Source: Theropithecus gelada (taxonomy: Eukaryota; Chordata; Mammalia; Primates; Cercopithecidae). Taken from it: a DNA stretch of 64,000 nucleotides. The notes beneath the pieces were generated by a model. It made no database searches. It was not told the DNA's origin and was given only the letters and a program-made list of their open reading frames with translations. Position 1 is the stretch's first letter. The number at the start of each line of letters is the position of its first letter. Location: the NCBI RefSeq assembly GCF_003255815.1, contig NC_037670.1, positions 69,151,470-69,215,469 on the forward strand, written 5' to 3'. A program made the position numbers and the translations under genes. This document shows positions 32,031-41,892 of this stretch, piece after piece.

Positions 32031-32399
32031 ATTTTCTATAATAAACATGTAGAGCATGTACTTGGAGTACATGTAAAAGCAAACACAAAAGCAAAAAAAC
32101 AAAAAACATTAGAGCAAGCATTAACTTTACATTAAACAGGACATATTGTAAGAGATAAATAACTTTTTCAGGGTTAAAAATCAGGATATCACAGGTGAAT
32201 TTCTTGTAAACAAACTAGGCAGGACTGAATTTCATGCTGGTAGGAAGATAAGCAAGAAAGGACATTCATACCAATCTAGCTAATGTTAATTTTCTTAGTG
32301 TCTTTGAGGTAAATACTGTCTAACTTTTACTTATTTTTATGACAGGACACTATGGCATGCTCAATGCTTTGTTTTCTCAAAGCTCTTATGCCAACATTT
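32031..32399. other. Unclassified AT-rich sequence with a small hairpin
   Basis: CATGTACT-TGG-AGTACATG at 32055-32073 is a perfect 8-bp stem with a 3-base loop. No repeat or exon recognised. Confidence 0.45.
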
Positions 32400-32765
32400 T
32401 CTTCATTCTCTCAATAGGTGGATAGTTCCTTAACATGATAAAAGATATCTACTTCGGTCCTTAAAACCAACATCACGCTTAATGGGAAAATTCTAGAGAT
32501 ATCTCATTAAAGATAGGAATAAGACATAAACGTCTACCGTCATTATTATTATTAAATATTTTACTGGAGATACTAGCCAAAGCAATTAGATATGAGAAAG
32601 TAGAGGTATAAAACTTGGAAAGAAGTAGGTAAAACTATTTGAATGATAAGATTGTAATCCTAGAAACTCTACGAGAATGAACTCCAAACAATAAAGCAAC
32701 TTAGTAAGGCAGTGGATCACGATATTACTATGCAGGAAATGATACTTTCATGTATACATACAACC
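32400..32765 (+). mobile_element. L1M: Old L1 ORF2 fragment, sense
   Basis: AAAACCAACATCACGCTTAA, ACTGGAGATACTAGCCAAAG, AATTAGATATGAGAAAG and GATAAGATTGTAATCC correspond to the reverse-transcriptase region of L1 ORF2, strongly decayed. Confidence 0.75.
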
Positions 32766-33044
32766 ACAATGTGTAGTAACCCCATTCAGATTTGATAGTT
32801 CTAGGATCCTGCTGCTCTTGAGTGAATTTCTCAAAGTGGCCATTTAACCACTTAAAAGTACCCCTCATATGGCATTATAGTCAGTCCCTCCTCTCTCCAC
32901 CTCCCACCCCTTCCCTGACTCCTTAGAAGTTGAGAAGTATCAAAACAGACCCTTTCTTTAAATATATAGAAAAAGAAGGGTAGACTGTGTATTTGATGAG
33001 TACTTCTGGCTATAAGAAACAGAATCCCTGACTTAAGGTGAGTT
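32766..33044. other. Unclassified sequence
   Basis: No family recognised. CTGGCTATAAGAAACAGAATC resembles the start of a common ancient repeat. Confidence 0.4.
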
Positions 33045-33142
33045 AATAATAACTAAAATTTATTAAGCACTCTTACAATACTTACAATAGGACCAGCACT
33101 ATTTTAACCCATTTAATCTTTATGGCATCTTTATCAGAAAAC
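33045..33142 (-). mobile_element. MIR: MIR-like fragment, antisense
   Basis: AATAATAACTAAAATTTATT, AAGCACT and CCATTTAATCTTTATGGC follow MIR order before being cut by an Alu. Confidence 0.6.
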
Positions 33143-33147
33143 AGTAA

Positions 33148-33428
33148 GGATCCCAGCACTCTGGGAGGCTGAGGTGGGTGGATCACTGAGGTCAGGAGTT
33201 CAAGAGAAGCCTGGCCAACATGGTGAAACCCCTTCTCAACTAAAAATACAAAAGTTAGCCAGGTTTGGTGGTGCATGCCTGTAGTTACAGCTACTTGGGA
33301 GGTTGAAGCAGGAGAATCGCTTGAACCTGGGAGGTGCACGTTGCAGTGAGCTGAGATTGTGCCACTGCACTCCAGCCTGGGAGACAGAGTGAGACTCAGT
33401 CTCAGAAAAACAAGAAACAAAAATAATA
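33148..33428 (+). mobile_element. Alu: Alu, 5' truncated
   Basis: Begins about 28 bases into the left monomer (ATCCCAGCACTCTGGGAGG); otherwise a complete dimer. Confidence 0.92.
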
Positions 33429-34732
33429 AGGAAACTTATTAGACATCCCTACAAGGCGTTCAGATACAGGGTGAGCTCCAGGTTTGGAATGATGTCACCA
33501 AGGACATCATTTTATAACTTTGTTCAGTTGTCCTCAGCATTGGTCCATCAGTTTTATTCGTTGTGATGGGCAGGATGGCTGTTAATGACAGTGTGGGATA
33601 GATGTTTCCACCTCAAGAAGACAGTATATCAGAATTCTCCTGAGCATGAAATAGTGGTCCTTTCCTTCAGTCAGATTGAGCCAACTTGGGTCATATACTC
33701 ATTCCTTGATCAGCAAATATTTCCAAAAAAATTCTGTATGATGACTGGTTTAATCAGTATCATTTTGATTTTGGAATAGGGCAGCTATCTGAATGAAATA
33801 AGGATTTTAGTACAAAGGAGTTAGAGGAAAATGAATATTGGATAGGTAACATTATTCACTATAGAGTTTTGTTTTTAATGTAAAATTTAGACGAAAACTT
33901 TAGCAGATTTAAGTCCAGTGATAGAAATGCTAAGTTCTGAGTTTTCAAGCAAATGGTCAGAAAAGCCTCTTTAATGTTTTATTACTTACAAAGTAAACAT
34001 ATTTCTCTGTCTGGTACAGAACAGGAGCTAACTGATTTGGGGTTCATTTTCATGAATGTTGTATGAAATGCACATATACCAAACCTCATAAGCTTTTTAT
34101 TAGTTGATTTATTCTTTGAAATATTAAGCTTGGTGTAAGGTATTATAATCTCAATCTCTTTCTTTGAAAATGTAAGAAGTCAATAGTCAATGTTGCATCA
34201 ATGAATATTACTCAGTGGATGCCTATTTTATTTCTTCTTTTTCTCTAAGAACCATTTAAATAGTCCTTATGGTTCAAGTATCTCACAGTCTGATTAGTTT
34301 CTATTAATTCTTTGGAAAAGAAACATTCTGGGAACTCAGAATTGAACGGTAGGTTGCTTTGATAATGTTCTCATTTAGCTAGTGGATTCCAGAGTGATAG
34401 AATGTATGTTTGGCAACCTAATTGTGTAGGAAGAAAAGAACTTCTGTTAGCAGTTTTTTAAAAAAGTTTAAAAATTGTTTTTACCTCACTTAAAAAAAGT
34501 TTGATGTCTTGTGGAAGTTTTATAGCATGCATAATATATTAATGCCATACATGATACATGTAAATTTTTTTTTTTTTTTTTATGATAGGGATGTGTGATC
34601 AAGAGTTTAAGAATGCCTTAGTCCAAAGTTAATCAGTCTTGGAGTCATGGCTTCGCAGAGAAAAGATACTGGATTTCAAGCTTGACATTAAGATGATAAT
34701 AGTGGTGACTATGGAATAATCAATATAAAAAT
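33429..34732. other. Repeat-poor sequence upstream of CpG island 2
   Basis: About 1.3 kb with no recognised mobile element, the longest such stretch in the window's middle. AT-rich, with a T tract at 34566. The open stretch at 33585-33779 (64 codons) has no motif. It could contain upstream regulatory elements; nothing specific is identifiable by eye. Confidence 0.5.
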
Positions 34733-34850
34733 AATAATAGCTAACATTCACTGAGCGCCTACAAAGTGCCAGACACTATTCTAAGCACTTTACATCCTCA
34801 TAACAAACTTATGAGGTAAATGCTATTATTATCCACCTGACTTCTGAAAT
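34733..34850 (-). mobile_element. MIR: MIR fragment, antisense
   Basis: GCTAACATTCACTGAGCGCC, AAGTGCCAGACACTATTCTA, AGCACTTTACATCCTC and ATGAGGTAAATGCTATTATT: a clear, well-preserved MIR core. Confidence 0.9.
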
Positions 34851-34920
34851 TTTCTTACCCCGGTACTCCCTGGTGTTAACTGGGCATTCAATTTGTAGAA
34901 TAAAATAAAATTTAGTGCTG

Positions 34921-35690
34921 CCAAATTTGTCAGCTGAACGGGGCGGCATGGATTTCAGTGCTGGAGTGGGGGTCAGACGCCCCGGGGCTTTGTGTCCTTA
35001 GAGGCCAGCGGAAGCGCCGCATACCTGCGAGAAATAACGTGAGCCGGTGCTTAAATTTCCTGGGTTAGGGCTACTGGACTGAATGCATTTGCAATAACCG
35101 GACGCAGAAAAAAAAAAAAAAGCGGGGACCAGGGGAGGCGAACCCCTTCCCAGCGCGAGTCCGAACGTCTGAGAAGCAGAAGCCACAAGTCCCGGCGACC
35201 TAAGTCCTGGATCCGCCGCCCCGAAGACCCGCGTTAGCATTTACAATCCGGGGTGAGCTGAAGCCTCCGGTTGCCCTGGTTCGACGCTCTAGCCCTGTGA
35301 GCTGCAGACGCCGGAAGTCTCGACTGCTCCCCGCTGGCGCGCCGGACCCCGGTCATTTACCCGTGCTCCCCCCACGCCTGGAAGAACTGCTCACACTCTC
35401 CACAGCGTGGTGGTTCTGTTGCTCACAGGTTAGTCTCCTGCGGCAGTGAGAGTCTCCGTCTTCCCCCCCAGCGAGAAGCGTTTGTTCCTGCAATCCGGGC
35501 GGCCGCCTTCGCGCGCGGGGTGCTCTGCTGCTTGGAGAGTTCCCTCACGGGTCACATCGCGGAGGTTCGCGCCGGCTCCGGGTCGCGACCTCCCTGCGCT
35601 GCTTCTTTGGCTCCTGGTAACCCGCGCTGGCTCCGTCCGCTCGGAGTTAGGAGGCTGTGTCGAGCTAACGTTGACTTTGCCCTGCAGTTT
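34921..35690. promoter_or_regulatory. CpG island 2: probable promoter, plus-strand gene
   Basis: Sharp rise in CpG content from about 34930 to 35670. CCGGAAGT at 35311-35318 is a consensus ETS/GABP site, typical of TATA-less housekeeping promoters. A plus-strand donor CACAG|gttagt lies at 35428/35429 and a weaker one, CTCCTG|gtaacc, at 35616/35617. No TATA box is seen. Two candidate plus-strand exons lie at 41.8 and 46.1 kb. The gene is not identified. Confidence 0.82.
35319..35428 (+). other. Hypothetical non-coding first exon
   Basis: Inferred span from the ETS site to the donor CACAG|gttagt. The start is arbitrary because no initiator is certain. It would be a 5'UTR exon joined to the candidate exon at 41849. 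Supported only by promoter context and donor consensus. Confidence 0.35.
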
Positions 35691-35692
35691 TT

Positions 35693-35995
35693 TTGTTTTT
35701 TTGTTTTTTTTTGAGACGGAGTCTCGCGCTGTGTCACCCAGGCTGGAGTGCAGTGGCGCGATCTCGGCTCACTGCAAGCTCCGCCTCCCAGGTTCAGGCC
35801 ATTCTCCTGTCTCAGCCTCCGGAGTAGCTGGGACTACAGGCGCCCGCCACCACGCCCGGCTAGTTTTTTGTATTTTTAGTAGAGACGGGGTTTCACCATG
35901 TTAGCCAGGATGGTCTCGATCTCCTGACCTCGTGATCCGCCCGCCTCGGCCTCCCAAAGTGCTGGGATTACAGGCTTGAGCCACCGCGCCCGGCC
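35693..35995 (-). mobile_element. AluY: AluY, antisense, at the edge of CpG island 2
   Basis: Little-diverged reversed AluY carrying the CTTGAGCC variant seen in the monkey-type copies. A perfect 15-bp target duplication TGCCCTGCAGTTTTT lies at 35678-35692 and 35996-36010. It lies about 260 bp downstream of the candidate exon-1 donor and brings its own CpGs. Confidence 0.95.
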
Positions 35996-36010
35996 TGCCC
36001 TGCAGTTTTT

Positions 36011-36696
36011 GCTGGGCATCCCCAACAGCACATTGTAAAGAGTTGGGGTCCTCTCGAAGAGTTGGGACTGGGTACTTTTGTTGGTAGTACTAAATTTCAA
36101 CACCTGGGGAGTACGCTGCCCACATTATTGTAGGAAAGAATTATCTGGTTTAGTGGTTATAATACTTTTTGTCCCCGCCACCCTTGAATGACAGAAAAAC
36201 CCTACCAACAGGAGCTGACTACAAAAGTGAGTTTCTGTGTAGGGGACATTGGATGTATGTATCAGTGCCTGTCAGTCTGTATGTGTGTTTGGGGTGGATG
36301 CTGTGTAATTTTTAAAAATCTATGGAGATTCTGATAATTTGATAACCTGTTTCTCCAGTCTTCCCCTAATTCCTTCCCATTTTCCCCTGGGGGAAATGGT
36401 GCCTCACTTTTGGATAGAAGTAGCAACTCTTCGCTTACACTTGCACGTTTAAAACATATCTGATTGTGTTATTTCTGTCCTCAGAATCTTCCTGGACTTC
36501 CCGTTGCCTTCAGGATAATACACATTTCTTAGCCTAACTTAAGGGGCCTTCGGGGTCTTGATTCTGCTGAATTTTTCAGTCTTTGGTACTTTCATGGAAA
36601 ACACACCTGCAGGTACACTCATGCTCCCACCATGCCAGTTTACAGTAATTTAATAACTTTAGATACGGCAAAGTTTACCCAAGTTTTTATTTTTGT
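36011..36696. other. Unclassified sequence downstream of CpG island 2
   Basis: Positions 36440-36640 (ATTTCTGTCCTCAGAATC, GACTTCCCGTTGCCTTCAGG) may be an L2 remnant. A TG-rich tract lies at 36270-36290. No exon seen. Confidence 0.4.
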
Positions 36697-36998
36697 TTTT
36701 TTTTTCTTTTTTTTTGAGAAGGAGTCTGGCTCTGTGGCCCAGGCTGGAGTGCAGTGGCCGGATCTCAGCTCACTGCAAGCTCCGCCTCCCGGGTTTACGC
36801 CATTCTCCTGCCTCAGCCTCCCGAGTAGCTGGGAACACAGACGCCCGCCACCTCGCCCGGCTAGTTTTTTGTATTTTTTAGTAGAGACGGGGTTTCACCG
36901 TGTTAGCCAGGATGGTCTCGATATCCTGACCTCGTGATCCGCCCGTCTCGGCCTCCCAAAGTGCTGGGATTACAGGCTTGAGCCACCGCGCCCGGCCT
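36697..36998 (-). mobile_element. AluY: AluY of Old World monkey type, antisense
   Basis: Reversed copy with GTGGCCGGATC, GGGTTTACGCC and CACCTCGCCCGGCTAG, complements of the monkey-type variants. TATTTTTGTTTT flanks both ends. Confidence 0.94.
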
Positions 36999-37178
36999 AT
37001 TTTTGTTTTAACATTTAGCCAAAATCGATTGAATTCGTAATATTGCTAGGCACTGTTTTAAAAAACGGGATAAAATGAAAACAAAACAAAACAAAACAGT
37101 CTTCAGTCCTTTAAAAAAATAAAACAACTTTCTGACACATAGTTCACCCACCATAGAATTCACCATTTAAAATGTAGC

Positions 37179-37471
37179 GGTGGCTCACGCCTGTAATCCC
37201 AGCACTTTGGGAGGCTGAGGTGGGCGGATCACGAGGTCAGGAGATCGAGACCATTCTGGCTAACACGGTGAAACCCCGTCTCCACTAAAAATACAAAAAA
37301 TTAGCCGGGCGTGGTGGCTGGCGCCTGTAGTCTCAGCTACTCAGGAGGCTGAGGCAGGAGGATGGTATGAACCCGGGAGGCGGAGCTTGCGGTGAGCTGA
37401 GATCGCGCCGCTGCACTCCAGCCTGGGCGTCAGAGCTAGACTCCGTCTCAAAAAAAAAAAAAAAAAAAAAA
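37179..37471 (+). mobile_element. AluY: AluY-like, sense, in L1
   Basis: Lacks about the first ten bases; AluY-type GATCACGAGGTCAGGAG. It forms an inverted pair with the AluY 180 bp upstream. Confidence 0.93.
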
Positions 37472-37530
37472 ACCAAAAAACCAAACCTAAAAGTAATTAG
37501 TACATTCACAAGGTTGTACAACCATCATCA

Positions 37531-37673
37531 CAAAATATGCTGTAATCTTCTTCAACTTCATTAGTTGGTTTAATTTTATTAAGTCTATTTCAGACAGACT
37601 GCAGTAAGTTACTCTTGTATTCTTTTGTTCATGTTTAATGTGCTGCATTCAGTTTGTGAGAGCCATATTGGAA
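37531..37673. repeat. Direct repeat unit 1, interrupting an L1 3'UTR
   Basis: The stretch AAAATATGCTGTAATCTTC ... TTTGTGAGAGCCATATTGGA is not part of the L1 3'UTR around it. It matches 39250-39385 in the same orientation at roughly 75-80% by eye, best over its last 75 bp. Confidence 0.7.
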
Positions 37674-38705
37674 CAATTTTCGAACATTTTCATCACTCCA
37701 AAAAGAAACCCTGTACTTATTCAGCAGGCTCACCTGACTTCCCCATCCCCACTCCCCCATTCTAAGCCCTAAGCAACTATGAATTGACTGACTGTATATT
37801 TGACTGTTCTGGATTATTCATGTGGGTGAAATCATACAGCATGTGGTCTTTTTCAGCTGGCTTCTTTTACTTAACATTCATGTTCGTCTGTGTTGTATTT
37901 AATAGCATGTGTCAGTACTTCTTTAATTGCTGGTTAATCTTTTATTTTATGGGTATTACCACTATTTATTTTCCATTAGTTAGTGGACGTTTGTATTGTT
38001 TCCACCTTTTGGCTATTACGTATAATGCTGCTGTGAACATTCACCTACAGGTTTTTGTGTGGACATACCATGTTTTCATTTCTCTTGCATATGTGCCTAG
38101 GAGTGAAATGGCTGGGTCATATGGTATCCCTGTTTAACATTTTAAGAAACGGTCAGACTGTTTTCCATAGCATCAGTGTGCATCTTTTTAACATTCTCAC
38201 CAGTAGTGTATTAGGGTTTTGATTTCTCACTCCTTGCCAACACTTGTCATTATCTGTCTTTCTGATTCTGGCCATTCTAGTGGGTGTGAAGTGTGTGTCA
38301 TCGTGTTTTCATTTTTTGTTTCGTTGACATGTAGTAATTGTACATATTTAGGGACTACAGAATGTTATTTTGATAAATGTATACAATGTGTAATGATCAA
38401 ATCAGGTAATTAGCATGTCCATCACCTCAAACATTCATCTTTTCTTTGTGTTGCAACCATTAAAAATCTCCTAACTTTTTCAAAATATTGTGGTTTCAAA
38501 TCGCGTTTCCCTGATGGCTAATGATGTTGAGCATCTTTTCAAGTGCTTATTGCCCATTTATGTATCTTCTTTGGAGAAATGTCTGCTCAGATCCTTTGCC
38601 CATTTTTAAATTAGGTTCTTTTTTGTAATTGAGTTGCAAGAGTTCTTTATATATTCTAGATACAAGTCATTTATCAGATATGTGACAGTCTTTTAGATTA
38701 TGCTA

Positions 38706-39582
38706 CCGTTCTTTTAGATGAAAAGCACATGAGATTAACTTTTAGTAGCCTTGGAGACCTCCTTGTGGGTGTGTGATTGTAGTTTAGAGAGTGATGGTTT
38801 TCCGACAGCTACATGGGAGGCCAGGCCCAGGAAAAATGCTGTGAAAGAACCTGTGAGAAGCGTTTTAAGACTCGAAAAATGAAGCAAGGGGAAACTTTGT
38901 AATTTGCCATTCCGTATTGAGTTTTATCTGTCTTTATTGATTTTTAGGAGTTTCTTCGTGCAGGAATATTAAGCCATTGACTGTTAGGTATGTGGCAGAT
39001 ATCTTCAATCTATTTAGTTAACTTTGTTTTATCTTTTTTACTATACTGTTGTTTTACATTTTTGTGTAGTCAGGACTTTTCCTCTAAAAGCCTTCTGGCC
39101 AGTAGTTTAGAATATTGTTCTTTAATTATAGGAGTTAGAGAAACTGACATAGTACTTCCCAGTTAGTGTGACTTCTGAGTCCCTGGTGTTATGTTTAGCC
39201 TAATAGTGTTCATTGTTTCAGACATTGGTGCCTCCCTGTCTCTCTGCCTCAAAAAATATGCCATGATCTGCTTCAACTTTGTTCATTTAACTCTCTACTT
39301 TAAACAGACTCTAAGAAGTTATTCTTTTATTCTCTTGTTCATGTTTCATATACTGCATTAGATTTGTGAGAGCCATATTGGACAGTTGGTCACCAAATAT
39401 TAGGTACTTTTTTCATACTAGCAGGTATTTATTTGAAGATTTAATGTATGCAGAGGTTGAGTGTAACTATTGTGTTCTGTATTGTTTGGGGCGTGTTGGA
39501 AAAATTAGTTTTATAAAATCCTGTTAACATTGTAATTTTTTAAAAATTTTATTGGTTAAAAGGCAGTAGTAGTTATATACAT
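38706..39582. other. Mostly unclassified sequence with an L1-like piece
   Basis: Positions 38930-39110 look like another decayed antisense L1 piece (TTTTAGGAGTTTC, TGTTTTACATTTTTGTGTAG). The second copy of the direct repeat lies at 39250-39385. The rest is unassigned. Confidence 0.4.
39250..39385. repeat. Direct repeat unit 2
   Basis: AAAATATGCCATGATCTGC ... TTTGTGAGAGCCATATTGGA; partner of 37531-37673. It is not embedded in recognisable L1, so it may be the source, or both may be copies of an unrecognised dispersed repeat. Confidence 0.7.
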
Positions 39583-39583
39583 A

Positions 39584-39622
<39 letters not shown>
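39583..39622. repeat. (TG)n(TA)n microsatellite
   Basis: About eight TG units followed by about eleven TA units, fused to the T tract of the next Alu. Confidence 0.93.
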
Positions 39623-39630
<8 letters not shown>

Positions 39631-39903
39631 TTGAGACGGAGTTTCGCTTTGGTACCCAGACGGGAGTGCAATGGTGTGATCTCAGCTTACTGCAACCTCT
39701 GCCTCCTGGGTTCAAGTGATTCTCCTGCCCCAGCCTCCTGAGTAGCTGGGATTACAGGAGGCTGCCACCACTCCCAGCTAATTTTTGTGTTTTTAGTAGA
39801 GACGGGGTTTCACCATGTTGACTAGGTTGGTCTGGAACTACTGACCTCACCGCCTTGGCCTCCCAAAGTGTTGGGATTATAGGTGTGAGCCACTGCGCCC
39901 AGC
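39623..39903 (-). mobile_element. Alu: Alu, antisense
   Basis: Reversed dimer with small deletions. Confidence 0.93.
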
Positions 39904-40084
39904 CAGTAGTAAAAGTATTTTTAGAAACTGAGCATTTTGACAATCTAAGGGAAGTGATATACAATAGCTTCCAGAAAAAAATTGCATCTCTCTGTTTACA
40001 TATAATGGCCAAAATTTCATTCTTTCACCATGGCTTGATTCCAGTTAGAACTCTGTGCTTCTTGTTTCAGTGTTTTGTCTTTTC
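39904..40084. other. Short unclassified stretch
   Basis: Nothing recognised. Confidence 0.5.
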
Positions 40085-40217
40085 TTTTTAAAAATTGTGA
40101 TAGAATATATGTAACATAAAATTGACCATTTTAACTATTTGTAAAGGTACAGTTCAGTGCCATTAAGTACTTTCTCATTGTTGTGTAACCATAACCACCA
40201 TCTACCTCCAGAACACT

Positions 40218-40488
40218 TTTTTCTTTGTTGCCCTGCCTGGAGTGCAATGACGTGATCTCGGCTCGCCGCAACCTCCACCTCCCGGGTTCAAGTGATTCTC
40301 CTGCCTCAGCCTCCCGAATAGCTGGGATTACAGGCATGCACCACCATGCCCAGCTAATTTTGTATTTTTAGTACAGACGGGGTTTCTCCATGTTGGTCAT
40401 GCTGGTCTTCAACTCCTGACCTCAGGTGATCTGCCCACCTCAGCCTCCCAAAGTGCTGGGATTACATGCGTGAACCACTGCACCCGAC
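40218..40488 (-). mobile_element. Alu: Alu, antisense, in L1
   Basis: Reversed, lacking most of the T tract; CAGAACACTTTT flanks both ends. Confidence 0.93.
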
Positions 40489-40887
40489 CCAGAACACTTT
40501 TATCTCCACACGCTGCACCCATTAAATGATAAATCTCTGTTCCTCCCTCTCTCCAGCCCCTGGCAACTACCATTATATTTTCTGTCTCTATGAATATGAC
40601 TCTTCTAGGGTCCTCATAAAAGTGGAATCATAAAATATTTGTCCTTTTGTGTCTGGTTTATTTTATGTAGCATGTCTTCAAGGTTAATTCATGTTGTGGC
40701 ATGTGTTAGAATTTTCTTCTTTTTAAAGACTGAATAATATTACATTGTATTCCATAGAACACATTTTGTTTATCCATTCATTAGTCGATAGATATTTGGG
40801 TTGTTGCCACCTTTTGGCTATTGTGAATAGTGTTGCTATGAACATTGGTATACAAATGTCTGAGTTCCTGCTTTCAATTATTATTAT

Positions 40888-41181
40888 TATTTTTTTTCTT
40901 TGAGATGGAGTCTTGCTCTGTCTCCCAGGCTGGAGTACAGTGGTGTGATCTTGGCTCACTGCAACCTCCGCCTCATGGTTCAAGTGATTCTCCTGCCTCA
41001 GCCTCTTGAGTAGCTGGGACTACAGGCATGCACCATCACGCCGGCTAATTTTTATATTTTTAGTAGAGATAGGGTTTTGCTGTGTTGGCCAGGTTGGTCT
41101 TGAACTCCTGACCTCAAGGGATCCGCCCACCTCAGCGTCCCAAAGTGCTGGGATAACAGGTGTGAACCACCATGCCTGGCT
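40888..41181 (-). mobile_element. Alu: Alu, antisense, in L1
   Basis: Reversed dimer with (TTA)n lead; GCTTTCAATT/GCTTTCAGTT flanks. Confidence 0.94.
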
Positions 41182-41265
41182 GTGCTTTCAGTTCTTTTAG
41201 GTATACGTACCCAGAAGTGGAATTGCTGGATTGTAGGGTAATTCTTTTGATTTTTAAGGAACTGC

Positions 41266-41506
41266 CTGTAAGCTTTAGTGTTTTTGTTATTTACATAAAA
41301 GATGATATTTAAAAGAATTGTGTAATTTAGCCATGGATTATCACATTTACCTTTCTAAAGGGCCATTTCCTACTTGAAGGGGTGTAGGTGTTTTTGTATT
41401 AGGACTTGGAGATCTTTGAGTTTTAAAATTATTGCAGTTCACACTAAATAAAAGGTTTATCTTGGACAGTTTTCCAAATCCTGAACATCTCTATGATCCA
41501 AGATTT
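41266..41506. other. Unclassified sequence
   Basis: AT-rich, no repeat or exon recognised. Confidence 0.5.
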
Positions 41507-41817
41507 TGTTGTTGTTGTTGTTGTTGTTTTTTGAGACAGGGTCTCACCTTGTCACCCAGGCCGGAGTGCAGTGCCATGAACATAGCTCACTGCAGCCTTG
41601 ACCTCATGGGCTCAAGTAATCCTCCTGCTTCAGCTCCTCCAGCAGTTGGGGCTACAGGCACATGCTACCATGCCCGGCTAATTTTTGTATTTTTTGTAGA
41701 GATGGGATTTTTGCCATGTTGCCCAGGCTAGGCTCAAACTCCTGAGCTCAAGCAATCCGCCTGCCTCAGCCTCCCAAAGTGCTGGGATTACAGGCGTGAG
41801 CCACCTCGCCTAGCCTT
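41507..41817 (-). mobile_element. AluJ: Alu (AluJ-like), antisense, with (TTG)n lead
   Basis: Reversed dimer preceded by about seven GTT units. Its right edge is 31 bp from the candidate exon, so the exon's polypyrimidine tract lies just outside it. Confidence 0.93.
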
Positions 41818-41848
41818 TTTTTTTTCTTAATGCTTTCTGTATTTTTAG

Positions 41849-41892
41849 TCTTTTTGGGGAAATTACCCATCATGACAGACTCTAAAATGGAG
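41849..41892 (+). CDS. Candidate start-codon exon (MTDSKME), gene unidentified
   Basis: A strong acceptor (long pyrimidine tract, then TGTATTTTTAG|T at 41848/41849) and a perfect-consensus donor (GAG|GTGAGT at 41892/41893) bound a 44-nt exon. It has 23 nt of 5'UTR, then ATG at 41872 with A at -3, reading M T D S K M E and ending in phase 0. It is outside recognised repeats. The arrangement (CpG-island 5'UTR exon about 6.4 kb upstream, then a small exon with the ATG) is common in housekeeping genes. I do not recognise the N-terminus. The chance co-occurrence of good splice sites cannot be excluded by eye. Confidence 0.5.

Larger units (their letters stand above)
37110..38705 (-). mobile_element. 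L1M: L1 (L1M-type) 3' end, antisense
   Basis: 3'UTR and distal ORF2 read leftwards: ATTCACCATTTAAAATG, TTTTCATCACTCCAAAAAG, GTGGGTGAAATCATACAGC, AGTGAAATGGCTGGGTCATA, GATGTTGAGCATCTTTTC and TTATATATTCTAGATACAAG. A sense Alu, a foreign block of about 140 bp (37531-37673) and a second L1-type 3'UTR phrase (38318-38470) interrupt it. Confidence 0.85.
40085..41265 (-). mobile_element. L1M: Another L1 (L1MA/MB-like) 3'UTR, antisense
   Basis: ATATGTAACATAAAATTGACC, CAGTTCAGTGCCATTAAG, GTAACCATAACCACCATC, GGCAACTACCATTATATTTT, GACTGAATAATATTACATTG, CACCTTTTGGCTATTGTGAA and ACCCAGAAGTGGAATTGCTG in order. Repeats the 3'UTR region of the L1 at 37.1 kb, so it is a separate insertion. Two Alus interrupt it. 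Confidence 0.88.

Noticed and set aside
38930..38985. Exon-like block TTTTTAG|GAGTTTC...GACTGTTAG|gtatgt
   Set aside because: It aligns with the antisense L1 phrase that normally reads 'tttaggagttctttatatattctgg'; the splice-like signals are L1-derived.
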